DNA of 42,637 nt from Bacillus sp. JCM 19041. Lineage in GTDB: Bacteria; Bacillota; Bacilli; Bacillales; Bacillaceae_D. The translations under genes were made by a program, and so were the position numbers. Each line of letters opens with the position of its first letter. Position 1 is the stretch's first letter. The notes under the pieces are model-generated. The model was not told the DNA's origin. It ran no database searches and worked only from the letters and a program-made list of their open reading frames with translations. The stretch is from NCBI GenBank assembly GCA_001310375.1, contig BAXC01000034.1, positions 1-42,637 of the forward strand, read 5' to 3'. This document shows, in pieces, positions 35,592 to 42,637 of the stretch.

Positions 35592-38263
35592 CTATTTACC
35601 TTGGCGTACGTGCTTTAGTACGTTTTTAGAAATGACCTTTTCTACCTCGACGATAATGAAGACAAACAGACCCATGAGTATTGGGATCGTCCATTGTTTG
35701 AGTTCCAGTGGTGTTGTTTGGAATACTGTATTCATAAACGGGATATACGTTAAAGCAAGTTGTAGAACGATGAGAATTCCCGCCACTAGGAACACGGCTT
35801 TGTTGCGAAAGAAATCTTTATTGAAAGCAAATCCGAATTCACTTCGGCAGTTAAACAAATAAAACAACTGGGCCATCACAAACATTTGCAAAATGACCGT
35901 TTGCAAATCACTGCCGCTATAGCCTTGGCTTTGCATAAAGGAATTCATCCATAACGTGCCGATTCCGATCATAATGGAGACAAACGAAATCCGAAACAGG
36001 TAATAAGGCGACAGCAACTTGGCTTTTGGATTCCGAGGTGGACGATCCATTGCCCCTTTTTCTAAGTGTTCAAAGGCGAGGCCAAGAGAGACGGTAATGG
36101 CGACAACCATGTTCACCCAGAGAATTTGGACTGGGGTAAGGGGCATTGTCATTCCTAAGAAAATGCTGGCGATGATAAGAATGCCTCCTGCGCCGTTTGT
36201 TGGCAAGATGAAGAGAATCGTTTTCTTTACATTGTCGTAGACGCGTCGACCTTCTTCCACGGCATGAACAATCGTTTGGAAGTTATCATCAGCCAAGACC
36301 ATTTTTGCCGCATCTTTGGTCACTTCTGTTCCTTTAATGCCCATCGCAACGCCAATATCTGCTCGTTTTAACGCAGCCGCATCATTCACGCCATCACCGG
36401 TCATCGCACAAATATGACCAAGCTTTTGTAAGGCTTTTACGAGGCGCAGTTTGTTTTCTGGACTTGTTCTGGCAAAGATATGGGTTGATTCTGCTGCTGT
36501 TTCCAGCTCTTCATCTGTCATTTTATCCAATTCCCGACCTGTTAGTGCTCGGGTACCATCGCCAATGCCGAGCTGTTTGCCAATCGCTTTAGCGGTATCG
36601 GCGTGGTCACCAGTAATCATTTTGACTTGGATGCCCGCTTTCTTACATGTCTTAACCGCTTGTTTCGCTTCTTCTCTTGGTGGATCAATAATTCCAGCGA
36701 GACCAAGGAAGTTCATGCCATCTACTAAATCATGGTGACCAATCGAATCAACATCTTCTGACACTTTTTTATAAGCGGCGCCAATGACGCGTTCGCCTTC
36801 TTTTGCACGGAGCGACATCTGTCCTTGCCAATAAGAAGGATCAAAACTGGCTGCCTTGTTTTTTTGAACCATCTCAAATACGCGGTCTGGCGCACCTTTA
36901 ACGAATAAAAAGCGTTCCTGGTTGATTTCGGCTAATACAGCCATGTATTTGTAATCCGAATCAAATGGAATTTTAGAGATGACCTTGAAAGCTGGCAAAT
37001 CCATATCAGACTTCCGGACAAGGGTTAAAAAGCAGCCATCGGTTGGGTCCCCGTCGATTGTCCAGTGCCCGGCATCATCTTGGCGTAAATTCGCGTCGTT
37101 GCATATGTGCACACAAGTGAGAAAGCGCTCCAATACGGCATCAGCATCTTGCGTGCGGTGCGTATCTTTTACGTTAATGTCTCCATCTGGTGCATAACCT
37201 GTACCAGAGATCGCGTACCGGGCAGCAGTTGTTTCCACATTTGTAACAGTCATTTCGTTTTTGGTTAGCGTTCCTGTTTTATCGGAGCAAATGACCGAAA
37301 CGGAACCAAGTGTTTCCACAGAAGGTAAACTGCGAATAATCGCGTTTCGCTTTGCCATCCGCTGCACGCCAACAGCAAGGATGATGGAGAGCACAGCGGG
37401 GAGCCCTTCTGGAATAGCAGCAACCGCTAAGGCAATGACAGAAAGCAATAATTCGCCAGCAGGGAAGTTGCGGACAAAATAGCCAAATAAGAACATAACG
37501 ACGGCAACGCCAACAACAAAGATGGCAATGGTCTTACCAAAAGCGCCAATCTGTCGCAGCAAAGGCGTCTTTAAATCCTCCACATCCGTGATTGCTTGAT
37601 TAATCTTACCAAGCTCTGTTTTTGCGCCTATTGCTGTAACAATACCGATGCCGCTTCCAGCCGCGACGGATGTTCCTGAAAAGACCATGTTCGTCTGGTC
37701 ATTAAGGACAGTATCGGAATCGAGTACAACAAGCTGTTTTTCAACAGCGGTTGATTCGCCAGTGAGGCTGATTCTTCAACCCTTAAGTTATGCGCATCTA
37801 CAAGCCGAAGATCGGCAGGTACCTTATCGCCTGCACTAAGAATAACGGCATCTCCAACAACGACTTCAGCCGCATCAATTTCTAACCGCTCGCCATTCCT
37901 TCTCACATTTGCTGTTAAGCTAAGTAAAGCTTTTATTCCGTTTAATGCTTTCTCTGCTTGGTTTTCTTGGAAATAGCCGATAAACGCATTAATGATCGTA
38001 ACAAGTAAAATGACGCTCGTATCTATGTAATGACCTAACAGAGCGGTGATTACTGCTGCCCCAAACAGCACATAAATAAGGACATCATTAAAATGGCTTA
38101 GAAACTTTTTGATTTTCGAATCTGTTTTTTTCTCTGGAAGTTCATTGCGTCCATCCTGTTCTAATCGCAGCTGAGCTTCCTCGTTTGATAAGCCTGTTTC
38201 GATATGGGTGTTTAACGCTTGTTCAACTTCATTTACCTCAAAGCTGTGCCACTTTTTATCCAC
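35592..38263 (-). CDS. P2A-type cation-transporting ATPase, PacL/YloB-like (one frameshift)
   Basis: About 890 residues. In order: the N-terminal cation ATPase domain ([20 protein letters not shown]), the actuator domain, the phosphorylation motif [14 protein letters not shown] with catalytic Asp, the hinge [22 protein letters not shown], and the C-terminal membrane domain. Family context points to export of Ca2+ and possibly Mn2+. The frame breaks near 37765 within the segment after RVEESA; the TGES motif is disturbed only by that missing base. I take GTG 38263 as the start because GAGGTGAG precedes it, while ATG 38284 has no ribosome site. Confidence 0.92.
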
Positions 38264-38313
38264 GAATCTCACCTCTATACTCATTTTTCATACTGCTAGT
38301 ATAGTGCACGTAT

Positions 38314-38338
38314 AAAAAAGGCGCATCTGCGCCCTTTT
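38314..38338. terminator. Terminator of the PepSY gene (minus strand)
   Basis: GGCGCA pairs with TGCGCC around a 2-base loop, with A6 before it that gives U6 on the minus strand. It separates the PepSY gene from the ATPase gene. Confidence 0.82.
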
Positions 38339-38340
38339 CT

Positions 38341-39117
38341 CTAATCTCGCTCTTGTTTGATGATCTCGCCGTTCGCAGCGTTCACATCAAGCTCATACTC
38401 GATTCCGCCAATCACTGCGTCAAGTTCGTAAATGGCTAGCCCATCATCATGATCAAGCTCGCTTTCTAGAACGTGAACGTCTTCATTAAACTGATCTTGC
38501 AAAGAAGCAATCATGTCATCGAATGAAAGCAAATCCCCTTGAACTGTGGCAGTTGTATTTGTAGCCGCCAATAGGTCGTCATCCACTTTTAGCACTGCGC
38601 CCGTTTCAGCGTTCATTTGAATGTCACCGTCATCGTCTTCAAGCAAAAACTCACTTTCGTAAACGAGTTGGCCATCTTTTCGTTCGAGTTCCGTTTTCTT
38701 TATGTCTGACAAGCCGGTTTCCGCTTTGGCGATCTGATCTGCTTCTTCTTTCGTAAGGCTAGGGTTTGCCGTACTTTCTGTTAGCAACAAGTCACCGTCA
38801 ATTTCAATGATGTCGCCTGAATCAACCGCAATGTCAAACTCATATGTTTCCTTGTCTGTACGTACGTCAATCTCATAAAGAGCAACGCCGTCATCGTTGT
38901 CTTTCACAGCCTTTACCATTGTTCCGCCTACATAGTCTTCCGCCATTTTCACTGCTTCATCAAGTGATAAGGATGAACTTGTTGTTGTTTCGGAAGCTAA
39001 GACTACGGGTGCCTCAGTTGACTGTTGCTTTTTCTCTTCTGCGTTTGCGACTGTCCAAGTTGTGCCACCGATTAATAAGACAGCAGCACCTGTAATCATG
39101 ATTGTTTGTTTTTTCAT
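38341..39117 (-). CDS. Secreted protein with three PepSY-type repeats
   Basis: ATG 39117 has GGAGGGA before it; an in-frame ATG at 39132 lies inside that ribosome site region. The 258-residue product starts MKKQTIMITGAAVLLIGGTTW, a signal peptide or anchor ending near VANAEE. Three PepSY units follow: SLDEAVKMAEDYVGG to SGDIIEIDGD; LTKEEADQIAKAETG to TGAVLKVDDD; LSFDDMIASLQDQF to ANGEIIKQERD. PepSY domains inhibit or chaperone extracellular peptidases or modulate envelope sensors. The protein is very acidic, fitting an alkaliphile surface. It has its own terminator. Confidence 0.85.
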   Translation of the reverse strand: MKKQTIMITGAAVLLIGGTTWTVANAEEKKQQSTEAPVVLASETTTSSSLSLDEAVKMAEDYVGGTMVKAVKDNDDGVALYEIDVRTDKETYEFDIAVDSGDIIEIDGDLLLTESTANPSLTKEEADQIAKAETGLSDIKKTELERKDGQLVYESEFLLEDDDGDIQMNAETGAVLKVDDDLLAATNTTATVQGDLLSFDDMIASLQDQFNEDVHVLESELDHDDGLAIYELDAVIGGIEYELDVNAANGEIIKQERD

Positions 39118-39151
39118 TGTAATTCCCTCCATCGTCGTTGTGATACTGCTA

Positions 39152-39334
39152 TTATATCGAGGAAGATGAAGGGAAAGTGAAAGGAAAATGAGAGTTTGAT
39201 GAGAAAAGGGAGAATGAATCCCAAATCACAGACAGAACTTCTCCCGTGTAGGCCTCAATAATGACAAGGGCATCGTCATCGCGCTCTGGGATTGATAAGT
39301 GATTCAGCCTTAATGGCGTAACACAAAAAGCTTT
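39152..39334 (-). pseudogene. C-terminal remnant of another PepSY protein
   Basis: A minus-strand frame without start reads SIPERDDDALVIIEAYTGEV followed by LSVIWD, the end of a PepSY unit, then runs into serine-rich non-coding-like sequence to TAA 39152-39154. It lies directly upstream of the intact PepSY gene. It may be what is left of a tandem paralogue; the upstream part is replaced by the terminator of the next gene. Confidence 0.45.
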
Positions 39335-39337
39335 CTA

Positions 39338-39374
39338 CATAAGGCGATTACGAATTCATTCGAATCACCTTATG
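39338..39374 (-). terminator. Terminator of the first CNNM gene (minus strand)
   Basis: CATAAGG-GATT-CGAAT pairs with ATTCG-AATC-CCTTATG with two single mismatches, and AAAGCTTTTT follows on the minus strand. Confidence 0.75.
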
Positions 39375-39416
39375 AGATAGCTCCTTTTTTTACGGAAATC
39401 GTTTTTTACTTTATGG

Positions 39417-40478
39417 TTACGTAGCAAAACCTGCATTTCCGTCATATTCGTCGTGCATTTCTCCGACGATTTCGGTGAGGATGTCTTCCATTGTCACAAG
39501 GCCAATCATTTTTCCAAGGTCGTCAGTCACAATCGCCATATGGTTGCGCGTTTGTTTCATTTTCAAGAAGACATCTTGGATAAACAGAGATTCCTTCACA
39601 CGGGGAATATCATGTAGGAACTCCTGAATGCCACCATTGCGACCCGCTGCAATACTCGTTAACATTTCTTTCGTATTGACGAAGCCAATGAGTGTATCTC
39701 CATCCTTCTGACTTACTACTGGATAACGGGTGTAATCATGTTCATCAAGTACTTGAAGGATATCATCAATTTCCATTTCAGCTTTCAAGGTAATCACTTG
39801 CTCTTTTGGTACCATAATTTCATTCAACGTTCGTCCATCAAATGAAAAGAAGTTCTCTAGATAGGCAAGCTCTGTTTGGTTAATTTCTCCGCCTTTATAA
39901 CTCTCCGAAACGATTAGTTTTAGTTCTTCCTCTGTATAAACTGTTTCATGACCGGCAGGTTCTACACCAAACCACTTTAGAATACGTCGTGCTGAGCCGT
40001 TTAGAATGCTAATGAAAGGACCCATAATCTTACCAAACCAATAAAGTGGTGGCGCTAATAATAACGTCATCTTTTCAGGGAATTGAATAGCTAGTGTCTT
40101 TGGTGCGAGTTCCCCAATAACCACATGAAGGAATGTCACCAATGCGAGTGCAATCGCATAAGAAAGAACAGTCGCCATTGCATCAGAAACACTATAGTAA
40201 TCAAAAACCGGGCGTAGTATTTTCTGCACAGTTGGTTCACCGAGCGCACCTAACACTAAAGCTGTGATCGTGATCCCTAACTGACAGGCTGATAAGTAGT
40301 AATCAAGGTCGTGAGCAACCTTTTTCGCTAAAACAGCCTTTTTGTTGCCTTCTGAAATGAGCTGATCAATTCTCGACATTCGGACCTTAAGAATCGCAAA
40401 CTCTCCGCCAACGAAAAAGGCGGTTAACAGAATAAATACAGCTACAAGAAATAAATTGACATAAATGATCGCGTCCAA
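39417..40478 (-). CDS. CNNM/CBS-domain transporter lacking the CorC_HlyC domain
   Basis: The start is TTG 40478 behind GAGGGGG. The 353-residue protein has a CNNM membrane domain of 3-4 helices (AFFVGGEFAILKVRMSRIDQLI; YYLSACQLGITITALVLGALGEP; GELAPKTLAIQFPEK) and a CBS pair (EIMVPKEQVITL; DYTRYPVVSQKDGDTLIGFVNTKEML; MIGLVTMEDILTEIVGEMHDE). It stops soon after the second CBS domain. The paralogue next door continues with about 80 residues of CorC_HlyC domain, which is missing here. Relatives export or sense Mg2+ or Co2+. The pair forms one operon. Confidence 0.88.
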   Translation of the reverse strand: MDAIIYVNLFLVAVFILLTAFFVGGEFAILKVRMSRIDQLISEGNKKAVLAKKVAHDLDYYLSACQLGITITALVLGALGEPTVQKILRPVFDYYSVSDAMATVLSYAIALALVTFLHVVIGELAPKTLAIQFPEKMTLLLAPPLYWFGKIMGPFISILNGSARRILKWFGVEPAGHETVYTEEELKLIVSESYKGGEINQTELAYLENFFSFDGRTLNEIMVPKEQVITLKAEMEIDDILQVLDEHDYTRYPVVSQKDGDTLIGFVNTKEMLTSIAAGRNGGIQEFLHDIPRVKESLFIQDVFLKMKQTRNHMAIVTDDLGKMIGLVTMEDILTEIVGEMHDEYDGNAGFAT

Positions 40479-40479
40479 T

Positions 40480-40513
40480 TATTCCCCCTCGAAGGAGAGG
40501 GATTCACCTCCAT
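40480..40513 (-). promoter_or_regulatory. Leader hairpin over the ribosome site of the first CNNM gene
   Basis: On the minus strand GGAGGTGAATCCCTC is followed by CTTCGAGGGGG and AATAATTGG. CCCTC can pair with GAGGG, so the ribosome site GAGGGGG just before the TTG start is inside a small hairpin. A second, unused ribosome-like GGAGGTG lies upstream. The paralogue has the same layout at 41865-41893. Confidence 0.45.
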
Positions 40514-40531
40514 GATTTTTAAAATGCTTTA

Positions 40532-41863
40532 TTATGCTTGCCCTAAACGAGTTTTATCAATATGTTGCTTAAACTTCACTTTTTTAATTTGATGATTGTC
40601 TACTTCTAAAACAGACCATGTATGCTCATCCAACTGAACCTCGGTCTCTTGATTTATGTCATCAAGGACTTGGGTTTTGTATTGAACCCAACCACCGATT
40701 GTATCAATGTGTTCACGTTCATCAAATTCGACTCCGAATTGTTCTTCTAGCTCATCTAGCAAGACACGACCGTTTATTAGGTACTCATCGGTTCCCAATT
40801 TTTGAATATCTGCTTCTTCATTTTCATCAAATTCATCGCGTATTTCACCGACTAATTCTTCAATAACCTCTTCCATTGTCACAATTCCAGATGTTCCACC
40901 GTACTCATCCATAATGACCGCCATATGGACTTTTTCCTGTTGCATTTTCAGCATGACATCTTGAATACGAGTGGCTTCTAAAATAAAGGGGAGGTCTCGC
41001 ATATAAGCTCTCAAATCTACTTCGCGACCAGCAACAATTGATTGCAGCATTTTTTTTGCGTTGACTACACCGATGATTTTATCCTTATCGCGATCTTCAA
41101 TCACTGGGTATCTCGTGTAGTTATACTCATCCAACACCTGCACAAGTTCGCTTTTCGTCATATCCTGATGAATCGTCACGATTTCAGTTCGTGGCACCAT
41201 AATGTCTTTTGCAACACGTTCATCAAAAGAAAACACAATTTTCCATATACTCAAGCTCTTCTTTGTCTATTGCGCCACCTTGATAGCTTTGAGTCATGAT
41301 AATTTTTAATTCTTCCTCTGTGTAGGCTTGATCATGTCCAATTGGTTTTACACCAAACGCTCGTAACAATACCCGAGATGTACCGTTTAACGTCAAAATG
41401 AGTGGGAACATGATTTTACCAAACCAATATAATGGACCTGATAGCATTAATGTCATTTTCTCTGAAACTGAATCGCTAATGTTTTTGGAGCCATCTCTCC
41501 AATTACTACGTGTAAATAAGTGACAAGGAGAAAAGCGATTGCATATGAAATGGCTGATGCTACCGAGTCTGGGACATTAAAGTAATCAAACAGCGGATAC
41601 ATAATAGAACTTACAGCTGGTTTACCAAGTGCTCCAAGCCCTAATGCTGTCACGGTAATACCTAGCTGGCAGGCTGATAAATAGTAGTCTAGATTTTCTG
41701 TTACTTTTTTGGCGACAACCGCCTTTTTGTTTCCTTCTGCTATTAATTGTTCAATTCTTGAACTACGGATTTTAACAACGGCAAACTCAGAAGCAACGAA
41801 GAAAGCAGTTAATGCCAATAAAACCACAAGCAGGATAAGGTTGATTATCGTAATTAAATCCAA
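40532..41863 (-). CDS. CNNM/CBS-domain transporter with CorC_HlyC domain (two frameshifts)
   Basis: Three pieces in different frames join into about 443 residues from TTG 41863 behind GAGGGAA. The CNNM domain (AFFVASEFAVVKIRSSRIEQLIAEG; YYLSACQLGITVTALGLGALGKP; GEMAPKTLAIQF) is followed by two CBS domains (DIMVPRTEIVTIHQ; MAVIMDEYGGTSGIVTMEEVIEELVGEIRDEFD). The C-terminal CorC_HlyC domain (YLINGRVLLDELEEQFGVEF, HIDTIGGWVQ) is complete. Frame changes fall near 41455 and 41240. It is probably a Mg2+/divalent cation export protein and a clear tandem paralogue of the next gene. Confidence 0.88.
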
Positions 41864-41864
41864 T

Positions 41865-41893
41865 TATTTCCCTCGCAATGAGGATTCACCTCC
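41865..41893 (-). promoter_or_regulatory. Leader hairpin over the ribosome site of the second CNNM gene
   Basis: GGAGGTGAATCCTCATTGCG and GAGGGAAATAATTGG on the minus strand repeat the layout at 40480-40513: CCTC can pair with GAGG and hide the ribosome site. A -10 box TATAAT lies upstream at 41914-41919 (minus strand), so this is the operon promoter. Confidence 0.45.
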
Positions 41894-41939
41894 AACAGAT
41901 TAAAAAGCTCTTCATTATATTGAAACATAGGTCTTATCA

Positions 41940-42528
41940 GTGTTTATGCTTCTACATACGAACTTCCTTACTTTTTGTAAGGAGATAGAAAGAAGTTGAA
42001 TTCTACAATAGCCATGTTTCTAATTCCCTAAAGCCAACATTCTAATGCTTGTTAGCTTTTTTTCTATATAAACGAATGAAGGTAGGGATTTTTAGAAAGA
42101 GTGCTATTCTTTCTTCTCGTATGTGTTTGTAAATGATGTTTTAGTTTTTCCACATAACTAGTAAGCAATAACGCCTTCCCAATGTAAATCCCTCCCAATC
42201 TTTTTATGAAAGTATTGTTAACGTATCTGTACAAAGATGGGATGAATAGCAATCTTCTTTAACGCTTTCTCCCTACTGTGACAGATTTAAGAGAAGTATA
42301 CAGAATAACAATAAGTAAATAAAGTGAATCACTGACTCTTACATATAAAATTTACAAACTTTTAATAAAGGGGATTCCAGGTTCATTTTTAATGATTTTT
42401 TAAGGTATTTAACCCAAAAGACAAAGAAGAAAGTCGTCGCTATATGTCGAAAGAATAAAGTTGTAAAAAAGGTAATTCTGACAGATAATTAAGAAATAAG
42501 TCCTATTCATAATTCAGGGGGATTGTCG
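41940..42528. other. Long intergenic region, no gene recognised
   Basis: This AT-rich stretch holds one minus-strand frame (42064-42252) without a ribosome site and some short plus-strand frames; none looks coding. I see no strong hairpin followed by a T run and no riboswitch I can name, although its place before a cation-transport operon makes one worth testing on the minus strand. Confidence 0.4.
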
Positions 42529-42637
42529 ATGGGGTACAGTCATTCAAGAAAAACATGGAAAAGAAAATGGCATCTGTTATCAATTGTCGGAATGAGATAC
42601 TACACAGACGAAGAGGGTTTTGTTTATAAAAAGGTCG
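42529..42637 (+). CDS. 5' end of an unidentified gene (partial)
   Basis: ATG 42529 follows CAGGGGGA with good spacing, and the frame stays open to the window edge (36 codons). The start is very basic (MGYSHSRKTWKRKWHLL) and continues SIVGMRYYTDEEGFVYKKV. I do not recognise it. It could be a DNA-binding or small stress protein. Confidence 0.5.
   Translation, partial: MGYSHSRKTWKRKWHLLSIVGMRYYTDEEGFVYKKV

Noticed and set aside
42064-42252. 62-codon minus-strand frame near the right edge
   Set aside because: No ribosome site and no recognisable pattern.

Overview
The window reads as a chromosomal segment of a low-to-mid GC Firmicute, most likely an alkaliphilic or soil member of the Bacillaceae (Shouchella/Alkalihalobacillus-like). 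The reasons are AGGAGG-type ribosome sites, frequent TTG/GTG starts, sigma-A promoters, cre and Rex operators, a Rap-Phr cassette, a PlcR-like regulator, YesMN-type sugar sensing and an LPxTS sorting motif. No rRNA, tRNA, CRISPR array or complete insertion sequence was seen. About 15 conserved genes carry one or more single-base frameshifts, often in short homopolymers. I treat most as sequencing errors and annotate the whole gene span.

Layout. 1-2.6 kb: end of a possible cell-wall hydrolase, a decayed type I toxin copy, an AT-rich TetR/SDR pair with its operator, and a 5'-truncated gene. 2.8-4.8 kb: a secreted, cell-wall-anchored M14 metallopeptidase. 5.1-11.9 kb: a sugar ABC transporter (binding protein and two permeases) with its own YesM/YesN-type two-component system and a cre site. 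12-12.5 kb: an acidic small protein and the one intact copy of a three-copy holin-like type I toxin element. 12.8-14.6 kb: TetR plus a DUF418-like membrane protein behind a perfect 22-bp palindrome.

14.7-24.8 kb is the most unusual part: an AT-rich cluster that looks like a peptide-quorum-sensing-controlled, highly reducing type II fatty-acid/polyketide pathway. A 42-codon exported peptide (PapR-like, missed by simple ORF calling) diverges from a PlcR-like HTH-TPR regulator. Two closely matching 18-bp inverted repeats (ATATAA-N6-TTATAT) lie before the regulator and before the biosynthetic operon. The operon encodes, in order: a FeeM/LuxI-like N-acyltransferase, ACP, FabZ-like dehydratase, ketosynthase, a Cys-less chain-length-factor partner, ketoreductase, a FemAB/BioF2-type acyltransferase, an MFS exporter, an AcpS-type phosphopantetheinyl transferase, a CrtI/retinol-saturase-like FAD enzyme and a small membrane protein. 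Most neighbours overlap by 1-8 bases, then a terminator follows. The inferred product is an exported N-acyl or polyenoyl amide made at high cell density.

24.9-30.1 kb: an S41 peptidase, a flavodoxin-fold quinone reductase with divergent HxlR regulator, a degraded MmcQ/YjbR gene, a tandem GNAT gene interrupted by a stop codon, and an Eis-family acetyltransferase. 30.1-32.1 kb: a third toxin-element copy with an internal deletion, then a Rap-Phr cassette (a second peptide-signalling system). 32.2-35.3 kb: ldh and lactate permease under three Rex operators, with a 38-codon small gene between the second and third. 35.5-41.9 kb (minus strand): a P2A cation ATPase, a PepSY protein, a PepSY remnant, and two tandem CNNM/CBS transporters sharing a leader hairpin. 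The window ends in the start of an unidentified gene.
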